Origin: PVC group bacterium
Lineage (GTDB): Bacteria > Verrucomicrobiota > Kiritimatiellia > SS1-B-03-39 > UBA6053
Assembly: GCA_003565815.1 (NCBI GenBank)
Contig: PXAS01000090.1
Location: 1-10,336, forward strand
Length of the DNA: 10,336 bases
Direction of reading: 5' to 3'
A program made the position numbers and the translations under genes. Shown piece after piece: positions 1-7,482 of the stretch. Below the pieces are notes generated by a model. It had not been told where the DNA came from, ran no database searches, and saw only the letters and a list, made by a program, of their open reading frames with translations. The first letter of the stretch is position 1. Each line of letters starts with the position of its first letter.

Positions 1-4
1 CGCC

Positions 5-1354
5 TCAATCGTCTTCCAGCCGGTCTTCTCGCAGCGGCTCAATGGAAATGATTTCTTCGGGCGGGTACGTCCGGAAAATCCCTTCGCGAATCTCCATTTC
101 CACGGAACCGTCCGCATGACGGCGCACCAAACGCCCGATAATGGCATCGTCGGGGCGGGAGCCGATCCGCAGAATGGTGTTGGGAATGAAAATTCGGCGC
201 AGGGTTTCGTCCAGGGTGGTGACTTCATCCATGGTAATCATAAAGCGTTTGGATTCGAAGTTGTACCCTTCGCGCACCAACTGGAGCCGGTGGGCGCCCT
301 GGGAAAGCATTTCCACTTGCAGGGGCTCGGAAACGGCATCGGTTCCCCGGTCGCGGGGACGGGTGGTGCCCACGAATTCACCATTGACGATCACGCGCAC
401 CAGGGCGGGACGGGTGATGATCTCCAGCGTACCGCTGTTGCGTTCCAAGCGAAACTCCTGCACCACGGACTCGCCGCGCTCCACGCGAACCGTCCGGGCT
501 TCATCGGCATGCCCGCGAAGCTCGGCGCGCACGACATACGCGCCGGGGGAAATCGGCTCCACCACCATGGGGCTTTCGTCCTTGAACTCGTCGTTGACGT
601 AAATGCGGGCGCCCGAGGGAATGGTCACCACCCGCAATGACCCCGGCCGGGCCGAGAGTTCCGCGGTCACCCGGGCGGATTCGCCGGCCACAATGCCAAC
701 GGTTCTCCGGAAGTCTTCATATCCGTCGAGTTCGACAACCAAATCCCGTTCCCCCTGCTGAACGCGCTCCAAGGATACCGGGGTGCTGCCTTCGTTGCGG
801 CCATCCACGTAAACGGTGGCGCCGGACGGATTGGAATGCACGATCAGACTTCCGGAGTTGGACACCATGTCCACATTCACGCGGCGGGGAATGCGATCCT
901 CGACGGAAAATTCGATTTCCCGGTCGTCATACCCCTGCAGCACCAAACGGGCGCGATGCTCCCCTTGGCGGATGTTGTGCAGGGCCAAGGGCGTATTTCC
1001 ACGGAAGACATCGCCAATACTGACGGCGGCGCCGGGGGGATCGGAATCAATGAGCACCAAACCCGACAAACGGCGGAGGTTGAGATCCCGGGCCACCTGG
1101 GAACCGGTGGCGAGATTCAAGGTCATTCGCTCGGTTTGATATCCGTCGCGCCGAACGGACACCAACAATTTTCCGGAAGGTACCCGGACGTTCAGCGGGG
1201 TGGTGCCCAAAAACTCCCCGTTGACCTCGACGCGGGCGTCGGCGGGCTCGGAGCTGATGAACAACTCGCCCGTGGGGACTTGGGGTTGCCGCTCACAACC
1301 GGCGCCGATCAGGACGAGAAGACATGTCAAAAAAGTGATCGCTGCGTTTTTCAT
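5..1354 (-). CDS. Predicted lipoprotein with five tandem PEGA domains
   Basis: The product has 449 residues. Residues 1-20 look like a lipoprotein signal: MKN, a hydrophobic core, then GAGC with C20 as the lipidated Cys; the -3 residue is Gly rather than the usual Leu, so the lipobox is imperfect. Five PEGA domains of about 67-79 residues follow: about 28-94, 97-164, 168-234, 238-304 and 308-386. Each has a strand, a P-x-(G/A)-A-x-V-x-V-(N/D)-G turn, a T-P-L-like segment and a G-x-x-x-(V/L)-x-(V/L)-x-x-x-G-(Y/H) end. The fifth carries an insertion around TRPRDRGTDAVSEP. A distinct tail (about 387-449) contains RLVRRHADGSVEMEIREG and ends acidic. PEGA domains are extracytoplasmic beta modules found in envelope and surface-layer proteins; no enzymatic role is expected. 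The start overlaps the FHA gene stop as ATGA, with GAGG eight bases upstream. Its place at the end of the visible Tad genes suggests an envelope anchor or periplasmic spacer for the pilus machine (inference). The stop lies within the window. Confidence 0.85.
   Translation of the reverse strand: MKNAAITFLTCLLVLIGAGCERQPQVPTGELFISSEPADARVEVNGEFLGTTPLNVRVPSGKLLVSVRRDGYQTERMTLNLATGSQVARDLNLRRLSGLVLIDSDPPGAAVSIGDVFRGNTPLALHNIRQGEHRARLVLQGYDDREIEFSVEDRIPRRVNVDMVSNSGSLIVHSNPSGATVYVDGRNEGSTPVSLERVQQGERDLVVELDGYEDFRRTVGIVAGESARVTAELSARPGSLRVVTIPSGARIYVNDEFKDESPMVVEPISPGAYVVRAELRGHADEARTVRVERGESVVQEFRLERNSGTLEIITRPALVRVIVNGEFVGTTRPRDRGTDAVSEPLQVEMLSQGAHRLQLVREGYNFESKRFMITMDEVTTLDETLRRIFIPNTILRIGSRPDDAIIGRLVRRHADGSVEMEIREGIFRTYPPEEIISIEPLREDRLEDD
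197..1273 (-). repeat. Array of five tandem PEGA domains
   Basis: The recurring units are visible in the protein as five copies beginning at the sequences GELFISSEPADARV, GLVLIDSDPPGAAV, GSLIVHSNPSGATV, GSLRVVTIPSGARI and GTLEIITRPALVRV. Sequence identity between units is modest, so this is an old domain duplication and not a recent DNA repeat. Spacing between unit starts is about 69-71 residues. Confidence 0.85.
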
Positions 1355-3024
1355 CGGTTCAACCTCTGCTCGAGTTGGATCAGGTTGTTGTAGCTTTGAA
1401 TATAGAGGCTGTGGGAACGTTCGGGAAAAGTGGCCAAAACTTGTCGGTAGAGTTCCGCGGCCCGTTCGAAATTGCCCAATTGCTGTTGGCGGGCGGCTTC
1501 AAAGCGGAAGTCGGTCACCCGTTGCTCCAGATCGGCGCGCCACTCCTGTTGCAACCGCACCGCCTCCCGAAAGTAGTCGGGCTTGGGCTCGATATTGTCC
1601 AGAAGCCAGGTCACTTGCCGCAATTGCTGGGTGGCCTCCCACAAATTGCTGTTTTTCACGTCCCGCTCGGCGTATAGGCGCTGGGCGTTTTCCCAGGCTT
1701 GTTGGGCTTCGCGCCGCAACACTTCCGGAGGCTGGGAAATAATCCCCAGATCCAATTCATTATTGACGAAAGCCTCCACCTGGTCCCGCACGTCCCGGAA
1801 AGCGTCGGGCTCCAATTGGTTGGCCACCCGCACCCGCTTGACATCGCGTCCGAAGATCAGGGTCATTTCATAACTCTCATGCAAATCCACGGAGGTGCCC
1901 TCGTACTCGTCCCGCAACCGCTCGAAGGTTTCCCGGCGGTTCAACAATTGGCTGCGCAACTGTCGGTAGGTGTCTTCGCTCATTTCCTGTTCCCGGGTGA
2001 TGCGAAGTTGGTTGTTCAGGTCGTGGATTTCCGCGTACACCATCCCTTGCGGCGAAATCTCCACCGCATATCGGAAAATATTCCCCTCCCCGGCGCGCAC
2101 TTTTTCATAATACACCTGCACGGAATCCGACCCCGCCCCCTCATTCACCGCGGGGGGCTCCTCCTGACTCATGAGCAGATAGACCATGCCGACGACCATG
2201 ACCATGAGAATGGTCACCAGGGTAATCAGCAAATAGTTGGTTTTGGATTGTGACCCGTTTTCTTCGTGACTCCCGGCGAATTTTCGGCCCAGTCCCAAAT
2301 CCACGCCGTCTTCATTCAAAGAAGCCGGGGGGGTGGACGCGGGACGCGGGGGGGGCAGGTCCGACTTTGCTTCGGACTTGGACCCGGTTTTGCTTTGGGT
2401 CCCCTGCCCGGCCCTGGATTCCGACTTGGAACCCGACTTGGAGCTGGTTTTGGACCCGGTTTTGGACTTGGTGGTTGAGACAGGCGCCGGGTCGGGGATG
2501 GGCGCGGGCTCGGGCTCCGCTTCCACATCCGGCTGGAAAATGATCGGGGCCGGTTCAGCGTCATTTTCTTTTCCCTCCCCCGCACTCGCCCCCGAAATTC
2601 GCCCCGAAGCCTCCTTGCCGGCGGCGTCCTTGCCGGAATCATCCTTGTCAGCAGCACTCGAGTCCGAAGGGCCCTGTTGACTGGATTTTTCCGGCAGGAC
2701 CGGGGCGGGCACCTTTCCGTCCAGTTCATCATTCACGACCCGCAACATCGACTCTCCGATGAGGATTTCATCCCCTTTTCGCAAGACCTGGTCGGAAATC
2801 GGGGCGTCGTTCACCAACGTTTCGTTGGTGCTTCCCAAATCCATGACATGCAAAAAACCGTCCCGGAAATAAATCCGGCACTGAAAGCGCGACATGGCCG
2901 CGTCCGCGATGCTGAGATCGTTCTCGGTGGCGCGGCCAATGCGGGCGCCGTCGGGGGGAATGACAAGTTCCCGCCCGCGTTCGGGGCCTTCTTCAATGAT
3001 GAAATGGGGGGGTACTGCGTTCAT
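1351..3024 (-). CDS. FHA-domain membrane protein with TPR-like extracytoplasmic region
   Basis: The product has 557 residues and a clear layout. An FHA domain (about 7-97) is followed by a long disordered linker (about 100-260): acidic/Ser-rich, then Pro/Glu-rich (EPAP, PEPAPIPDPAP), then a Lys/Ser/Gly repeat tract (186-220), then Pro-rich. One membrane helix lies at about 264-286. An outer region of unknown fold (about 300-425) follows, with a helical, TPR-like end (about 434-557) containing FEAARQQQLGNFERAAELYRQ (508-528, read as FEAARQQQL plus GNFERAAELYRQ). By topology the FHA domain is cytoplasmic and the TPR end periplasmic. The FHA keeps GR (30-31), S45 and STN (65-67), but the structural His of S-R-x-H is Gln (SRFQ, 45-48) and the Gly of NGT is Glu (NET). 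It occupies the place where a TadD-type TPR lipoprotein often sits after tadC. The layout resembles, without evident sequence similarity, inner-ring FHA proteins of type III secretion (YscD/PrgH). An anchor or scaffold role is inferred. Three bases separate it from tadC; its TGA overlaps the next ATG. Confidence 0.85.
   Translation of the reverse strand: MNAVPPHFIIEEGPERGRELVIPPDGARIGRATENDLSIADAAMSRFQCRIYFRDGFLHVMDLGSTNETLVNDAPISDQVLRKGDEILIGESMLRVVNDELDGKVPAPVLPEKSSQQGPSDSSAADKDDSGKDAAGKEASGRISGASAGEGKENDAEPAPIIFQPDVEAEPEPAPIPDPAPVSTTKSKTGSKTSSKSGSKSESRAGQGTQSKTGSKSEAKSDLPPPRPASTPPASLNEDGVDLGLGRKFAGSHEENGSQSKTNYLLITLVTILMVMVVGMVYLLMSQEEPPAVNEGAGSDSVQVYYEKVRAGEGNIFRYAVEISPQGMVYAEIHDLNNQLRITREQEMSEDTYRQLRSQLLNRRETFERLRDEYEGTSVDLHESYEMTLIFGRDVKRVRVANQLEPDAFRDVRDQVEAFVNNELDLGIISQPPEVLRREAQQAWENAQRLYAERDVKNSNLWEATQQLRQVTWLLDNIEPKPDYFREAVRLQQEWRADLEQRVTDFRFEAARQQQLGNFERAAELYRQVLATFPERSHSLYIQSYNNLIQLEQRLNR
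2327..2359 (+). other. Possible G-quadruplex-forming run
   Basis: The plus strand has a run of seven G, then TGGACGC, GGG, ACGC and a run of eight G. This satisfies the usual pattern of four G3 tracts with loops of one to seven bases. On the coding strand it is the C-rich stretch for the Pro-rich linker segment (around residues 223-233) of the FHA membrane protein. It may simply reflect proline codon use in a GC-rich genome. Confidence 0.4.
2365..2469 (-). repeat. Lys/Ser/Gly repeat tract in the linker of the FHA membrane protein
   Basis: Residues 186-220 are made of short imperfect units of the type S-K-T/S-G-S-K and S-K-S-E, and the DNA shows matching degenerate units (repeated GACTTGG and GGTTTTGGACC on the plus strand). 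It lies between the cytoplasmic FHA domain and the membrane helix, so it forms a flexible, strongly basic tether. Such tracts can change length by slippage, which could vary the reach of the FHA domain. Confidence 0.7.
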
Positions 3025-3027
3025 AAA

Positions 3028-4008
3028 TTAAAATCCGGTTTTGAGCATTTCCAGAAAGATGGGTCCCAGGAGCACCAGAAACACACAGGGGAAAATAAAG
3101 CAAACCAAAGGAAAGAGCAACTTCACAGGCGCTTCATTTGCCAATTTTTCCGCGCGTTGAAACCGCCGTTGCCGCATTTGCTCGGCCTGAATCCGCAAAA
3201 TGGTGCCGATACCGACCCCAAGCTCGTCGGCCTGGATGAGGGCGGTGACCACGGAAGCCAGATCGGGCTGACGGGAGCGCTCGGCCATGTCTTTGAGCGC
3301 TTCCCGCCGGGTTCGCCCCACCTGCATTTCCCGGACGGCGCGGATGAATTCCTCGCTAAGGGCATCCACCTTGCGGCGTTCAATCAAACGCCGCAGGGCG
3401 GTCATGAAATCCAACCCCGCCTCCACGGACAGGGTCAGCAGGTCGAGAATAAAGGGCAAAGCCCGCTCGATTTCGCGATGCCGCGATTTGATGGTGTTTT
3501 TGAGCCAGGATCGGGGACGGATATACAAATATCCGAGCAGGGCAACGAACAGCATCCACTGCCGTTCGCGAATCCCCACCCCCAGTCCGCCGGGCAGGCG
3601 GGAGGTCAACAGGCTGATCAGGAAAATGATCAACGGCCCCAGGCAAAGCGGGATCAGGACTTTCAGGGCCATGAATTCTTCGGGACGCAGCACGGTATCG
3701 TAGCCTGCGGAGACCAGTTTTTGTTCGATGTCCAGGCGTTGGGGCTCGTATTTTGGCTTGTGATATTTACGGATATTGGCCGTAAACGGCAACAAGAGGC
3801 GGAAACTCAGGGGCAGACTCCGCTGCGCGCGCTGTCCGTCCGCCAAGGTCGCATAGCGGATTTCGGTGCCGCGGGAGGCCACATACCAGCCGCCGAGGAC
3901 GGCGGTGATCACCCAGGCAAACACCGCGAGCACGCCCAGGCCCCCGACCGGGGGCACATTGACGGGCGCCTGTTGTTGCGCGAGTATGAAAAGTGAATGG
4001 ATCATCAT
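3028..4008 (-). CDS. tadC: TadC-like inner-membrane platform protein (T2SSF family)
   Basis: The product has 326 residues. Hydrophobic helices lie at about 23-45, 115-135, 150-163 and 296-318. The T2SSF domain falls at about 183-310. The segment ERALPFILDLLTLSVEAGLD (181-200) is highly characteristic of TadC, as is the following FMTALRRL and the ADELGVGIGTILRIQAEQMR stretch (about 260-279). With TadB it forms the membrane platform of the Tad machine. The start is one of two adjacent ATG codons one base after the tadB stop; no strong ribosome binding site is seen, so reinitiation after tadB is likely. It ends three bases before the next ATG. The loop between helix 1 and helix 2 (about 46-114) is long and basic and likely cytoplasmic. 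Confidence 0.9.
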   Translation of the reverse strand: MMIHSLFILAQQQAPVNVPPVGGLGVLAVFAWVITAVLGGWYVASRGTEIRYATLADGQRAQRSLPLSFRLLLPFTANIRKYHKPKYEPQRLDIEQKLVSAGYDTVLRPEEFMALKVLIPLCLGPLIIFLISLLTSRLPGGLGVGIRERQWMLFVALLGYLYIRPRSWLKNTIKSRHREIERALPFILDLLTLSVEAGLDFMTALRRLIERRKVDALSEEFIRAVREMQVGRTRREALKDMAERSRQPDLASVVTALIQADELGVGIGTILRIQAEQMRQRRFQRAEKLANEAPVKLLFPLVCFIFPCVFLVLLGPIFLEMLKTGF

Positions 4009-4009
4009 A

Positions 4010-4900
4010 TCAAATCTCGATGTTCACGATTTTTTTGATGACAAGGAAGCCGATGGTGAGCAAGACGACGACCAACAGCAGAATGGCGATGCCCATCACG
4101 GAGGTATAAAATCCGATCATCATGGCCGGATCCAGGATCGTCATGGCCCCCATAAGAAACACGGGGATGAGACCCACCACAATGCCTTGCAGGCGGCCCA
4201 TGGCGGTCATGGATTTGATGCGCCCCTCGATCCGGGTGCGTTCGCGGATGGTGGCGGCGATCAATTCAAACACTTCGGTGAGATTTCCGCCCGTTTGCCG
4301 GGCAATCTCAATGGCGCGGACCATCAGGGTGAGGTCTTCACTGGTCACCCGCTCTTCAAGATTGCGCAGGGCGTCTTCAAAACGGACCCCCACCCGGGTT
4401 TGTTGGACAAAAACTCCGAATTCCTGGGCAATGGGTTTGCGGCCTTCCTGCACGATGGTTTCAAAGGCCTGCTGGATGCTGAAGCCCGCCCGCAAGGCGT
4501 TGCTCATGGTCACCAAGGCCTCGGTCAACTGTTGGTTGAACATCTCCAGACGCCGTTTTTGCAGCATGCGGATGATGAATCCGGGGATCAACCGAATGAG
4601 GAAAAAGAGAAACAACCCCGCCATGGCGCCCCCCAGCATGCCCGCGGGCGAAGCCAAACTGCCGGCCAGCAGGAAGCCGAGGACAAAACCGATGATCGAC
4701 GCCGTGCGGGAAAGCGAGGCAATCCGGTGGGCGGGGACAAACAGAAACAGGTTTTCCAACTCCCGGGCCGCTTGTTGGGAATAGGTGTCCGAGACCCCGT
4801 CCATGGCTTCGCGCAATCCGGCCAGCAGGACATACGCCATCAGGCTGAAGCAACCGAAATAGAGTAAGGGGATGAGCAGGCGTGGAATCAGATCATTCAT
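4010..4900 (-). CDS. tadB: TadB-like inner-membrane platform protein (T2SSF family)
   Basis: The product has 296 residues. Hydrophobic segments lie at about 7-29, 66-110 (two helices) and 237-288 (two helices). A cytoplasmic T2SSF/GspF domain at about 118-235 lies between them. Family-typical pieces are QLTEALVTMSNALRAGFSI (124-142), EDALRNLEERV (175-185), DLTLMVRAIEIARQTGGNL (189-207) and IKSMTAMGRLQG (228-239). TadB and TadC form the inner-membrane platform on which the ATPase acts to extract and polymerise pilin. The ATG overlaps the ATPase stop as ATGA, with GGAGG ten bases upstream inside the ATPase gene, so translation is coupled. The gene ends one base before tadC. The adjacent TadC-type gene and the N-terminal helix arrangement favour TadB over a generic GspF. 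Confidence 0.92.
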   Translation of the reverse strand: MNDLIPRLLIPLLYFGCFSLMAYVLLAGLREAMDGVSDTYSQQAARELENLFLFVPAHRIASLSRTASIIGFVLGFLLAGSLASPAGMLGGAMAGLFLFFLIRLIPGFIIRMLQKRRLEMFNQQLTEALVTMSNALRAGFSIQQAFETIVQEGRKPIAQEFGVFVQQTRVGVRFEDALRNLEERVTSEDLTLMVRAIEIARQTGGNLTEVFELIAATIRERTRIEGRIKSMTAMGRLQGIVVGLIPVFLMGAMTILDPAMMIGFYTSVMGIAILLLVVVLLTIGFLVIKKIVNIEI

Positions 4901-6609
4901 GTCGCGTATTCCTCCGCGCGGGATGGATCAAAAACGGCGGGGTCCAACTCCAAGCCCCGGGAACGAATTTCATCGATAAACGTGGGCACGTTGCCCGTGG
5001 GGATCAAGGTGCCGATCACTTTCCCGGCCTCATCCAGCCCCTGCTGTTTGAATTCAAACAAATCCTGCATCACGATCTTGTCCCCTTCCATGCCGCAGAC
5101 TTCGGTGACCTTTGACACCCGCCGGGATCCGTCTTGGAAACGGCCCAAATGGATGATCATGTGAATGGCGGAGCCGATCTGCTCGCGAATGGCCTTCACG
5201 GGCAACTCCATTCCCGACATCAACACCATGGTTTCCAGTCGTGAAATCACGTCCCGGGGCGTATTCGCGTGCACGGTGGTCAGCGACCCCTCGTGGCCGG
5301 TGTTCATCGCCTGCAACATGTCCAGAGCCTCCCCGCCGCGACATTCGCCCACCACAATCCGGTCGGGGCGCATCCGCAAGGCATTCCGCACCAAATCGCG
5401 GATGGTAATGGCGCCGGTGCCCTCGATATTCGCGGGGCGGGACTCCAAACGCACCACGTGTTCTTGGGGCAAGCGCAGCTCGGCGGCGTCCTCCACGGTG
5501 ACAATGCGTTCGTGATCGGGCAAATACCCGCTCACGACGTTCAAAAACGTGGTTTTCCCGGTGCCCGTCCCGCCGGAAACGATGATGTTTTTGCGGACCT
5601 TCACGCAAATGTCAATGAATTCGGCCACCCCGCGGGTCAAGGCCCCCATTTCAATCAGCTTGCTCACCGTGAAGGGCACCTTGGCGAATTTCCGGATGGT
5701 GATGCACGGCCCCACCAGGGATAGGGGGTGAATGATGGCATTGACGCGGCTGCCGTCGGGCAGGCGGGCGTCCACGTAGGGTTTGCTTTCGTCAATCCGC
5801 CGTCCCAGGGGCGCCACGATCCGCTCGATGATCGCCTGCACGCTGGCATCATCCACAAAGGTGGTCTCGGCTTTGGTCAGTCTTCCCTGACGCTCAACGA
5901 AAATCTGGTCGTGTCCGTTCACCATGATTTCCGTGATGGAGTCGTCCGCAAGATAGTCCTCGAGCGGACCCAGTTTCACGGCTTCGTTGTAAATCTCATC
6001 GGCCAATTTTTGGGGATCGATTTTTCCGGGCAAGCGCTCGCGCACGTCGTTGATGATCTGATCCACCAACTCCCGGGCCCGGTCCTGCAGGGCGGTTTCG
6101 CCAATGTTCTCGGCGGTCATGCGGCGCAAATCCAGGCGGTCCAACAGCTCTTTGTGTACCTGCCGCTTGATGTCCCTGCGAATGCGTGCCTCGGGACTCA
6201 AGCCGGATCGACGTTTCAGATGCGGCGGGGTTTCATCCTTGTCTTTGGTTGAAGCCTTGGCGGGGGCTGACGCCGCTTTTTGGGGTCCGGCCGCTTTCGC
6301 GTTCACGGCCTCCGGGTCGCGCACGCGCAAGGTGTATTTCCCAATCTGCACCCGGTCATCGAGTTGAAACACCTGCCGGTTGCGGACCCGTTCCCCTTCC
6401 ACGTAGGTGCCGGTGTTGCTGTTCAAGTCTTCGATGGCCAGCTCATCGGAACGAACGCTGAGCACCGCGTGTTTCCAGGAAATGGTTTCGTCCTTGAGGA
6501 CGATTTTATTCCCTTTGTCCTGTCCCAGACTGTAAACGCCGAACGGCAGGTTGAAGCTTTGCTCCGCCCCGCCCTCCTGTTGAATCACCAGTTGCAACCG
6601 CGCCGGCAT
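4897..6609 (-). CDS. cpaF: FHA domain fused to CpaF/TadA pilus assembly ATPase
   Basis: The product has 570 residues, longer than a usual CpaF because of an N-terminal FHA domain (about 5-97). An Ala/Lys-rich linker (about 100-130) follows, then the CpaF N-domain and the secretion ATPase core. ATPase motifs are complete: Walker A GGTGTGKTT (346-354), Asp box TVEDAAELRLP (371-381), Walker B RIVVGECRG (417-425, with E422 catalytic by family analogy) and His box TTVHANTP (444-451, H446). The segment LEDYLADDSITEIMVNG (216-232) is typical of CpaF N-domains. The enzyme hydrolyses ATP on the cytoplasmic face of the inner membrane to drive pilin movement through TadB/TadC. The FHA domain deviates at two phosphothreonine-binding positions: GQ (29-30) instead of GR, and SNTGT (64-68) instead of STNGT; S44 and H47 are kept (SWKH). 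A GAGG ribosome binding site lies eight bases before the ATG. The stop overlaps the tadB start as ATGA. Family assignment is firm; whether the FHA domain binds phosphopeptides is open. Confidence 0.95.
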   Translation of the reverse strand: MPARLQLVIQQEGGAEQSFNLPFGVYSLGQDKGNKIVLKDETISWKHAVLSVRSDELAIEDLNSNTGTYVEGERVRNRQVFQLDDRVQIGKYTLRVRDPEAVNAKAAGPQKAASAPAKASTKDKDETPPHLKRRSGLSPEARIRRDIKRQVHKELLDRLDLRRMTAENIGETALQDRARELVDQIINDVRERLPGKIDPQKLADEIYNEAVKLGPLEDYLADDSITEIMVNGHDQIFVERQGRLTKAETTFVDDASVQAIIERIVAPLGRRIDESKPYVDARLPDGSRVNAIIHPLSLVGPCITIRKFAKVPFTVSKLIEMGALTRGVAEFIDICVKVRKNIIVSGGTGTGKTTFLNVVSGYLPDHERIVTVEDAAELRLPQEHVVRLESRPANIEGTGAITIRDLVRNALRMRPDRIVVGECRGGEALDMLQAMNTGHEGSLTTVHANTPRDVISRLETMVLMSGMELPVKAIREQIGSAIHMIIHLGRFQDGSRRVSKVTEVCGMEGDKIVMQDLFEFKQQGLDEAGKVIGTLIPTGNVPTFIDEIRSRGLELDPAVFDPSRAEEYAT

Positions 6610-6611
6610 GC

Positions 6612-7436
6612 TCAGCGCCTCTGCTGTTCGGTTGCTTCTTCACCCCCGAGAATTCGCCGCCGCTCGCGGTTCAAACGGGGCAACTCACGCTGCAGGGTGT
6701 CGAAATCGATGGGCGGCGCATCGGCAAAGTACCTGCGGTCATTGGGATTCCGCAAGGCCAGGGCCAAACTCCCGGTCACGTTTTTCGCAAACTCAATCAG
6801 TTCCGCCTCCTGCGGGAACACGGCGATGGTCACGGTGTTGTAACTGGAGCGCCGCCGTCCGCCGCCGGTGATTTCGATTTGCTGTTCCACTCGGGCGGTG
6901 TCCTGCCCGGTGGCCAGAATGGTGACATCCTGGAGCACGGTGAAGGTCACCGTCTCCATTTCGGCGGGGTTTTGGGGGTCCGTGAAGCTAAAGGTGCCGA
7001 TGATATCCACGGTGTCATTGGCGCGCACCAAACCACTCACGGCGGTTTCGGCGGAAACCGGAATGGAAATCGCCCGCATGCCGCTCCGGATCGTGGGGGC
7101 CAACCCGGTGAGTTCCCGGAGATTCGTGCCCACGTGAATCCATTGAATCCCCGTACCTTGCCGCAAAGGATACTGCAAGGTGCGGCCCACGAGCGCACTC
7201 CGGTTTTCGGCGCGCACCACCTGATCGCTCAAGCCCCGGGCAAAAACTTCCTGCTCCACCATGTCGTCCGCACGCAAGGTATGCCCGGAGGGAAAATCCT
7301 CCCGGGCCAGGACAATTTGGGCGCGTTCGGCTCCTTGATAAATTTCGCGGCGCTCCGCCTCCAGATAAAAATGGGTGAGGATAAAGGCCAACAGGCCCAT
7401 GCCCGCGGCAATGATGAGGACGATTTTTTGCTTCAT
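6612..7436 (-). CDS. cpaB: CpaB/RcpC family Flp pilus assembly protein
   Basis: The product has 274 residues. A basic start (MKQK) and a hydrophobic helix (about 5-24) form a signal anchor. A SAF domain follows at about 39-101 (IVLAREDFPSG, the VVRAENRSALVGRTL pattern and a further strand). A C-terminal RcpC/CpaB domain spans about 112-235, with GMRAISIPVSAETAVSG (119-135) followed by ANDTVDIIGTF, then TVLQDVTILATGQ, and SYNTVTIAVFPQEAE followed by a helix and LALRNPND. This order is diagnostic of the family. CpaB/RcpC is a periplasmic partner of the outer-membrane secretin in Tad pili and is thought to help its assembly or gating. The C-terminal tail (about 245-274) is charged and rich in Arg and Gln, probably disordered. 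The TGA is two bases before the ATG of the ATPase gene. The secretin gene that usually follows cpaB is absent at this position. Confidence 0.9.
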   Translation of the reverse strand: MKQKIVLIIAAGMGLLAFILTHFYLEAERREIYQGAERAQIVLAREDFPSGHTLRADDMVEQEVFARGLSDQVVRAENRSALVGRTLQYPLRQGTGIQWIHVGTNLRELTGLAPTIRSGMRAISIPVSAETAVSGLVRANDTVDIIGTFSFTDPQNPAEMETVTFTVLQDVTILATGQDTARVEQQIEITGGGRRRSSYNTVTIAVFPQEAELIEFAKNVTGSLALALRNPNDRRYFADAPPIDFDTLQRELPRLNRERRRILGGEEATEQQRR

Positions 7437-7445
7437 ACAGTCAGG

Positions 7446-7451
7446 TCTCCT
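7446..7451 (-). promoter_or_regulatory. Ribosome binding site deciding the cpaB start
   Basis: AGGAGA lies about ten bases before the ATG at 7436, within the 46-base gap that follows the exported-protein gene. It supports this ATG over one at 7496, which would add 20 polar residues in front of the membrane helix and overlap the upstream gene. I see no convincing -35/-10 pair or hairpin in this gap. Confidence 0.6.
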
Positions 7452-7482
7452 AAGATTTTCTTTCCCGCAGAATACACGTTTT

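Noticed and set aside
2677..3996. A 439-codon open frame on the plus strand opposite tadC and the start of the FHA gene
   Set aside because: The translation is rich in His, Gln, Gly and Pro with no recognisable domain or membrane segment, and it lies opposite two well-supported genes. Long antisense frames are expected in GC-rich coding DNA.
3866..4867. A 333-codon open frame on the plus strand opposite tadB
   Set aside because: It is strongly enriched in His, Gln, Asp and Gly, has no hydrophobic core, and mirrors the codons of tadB. It is a shadow of that gene.
7437..7482. A possible internal promoter or terminator in the only intergenic gap
   Set aside because: The gap is AT-richer than its surroundings, but I see no -35/-10 pair with suitable spacing and no hairpin followed by a T run. 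A ribosome binding site explains its clearest signal.
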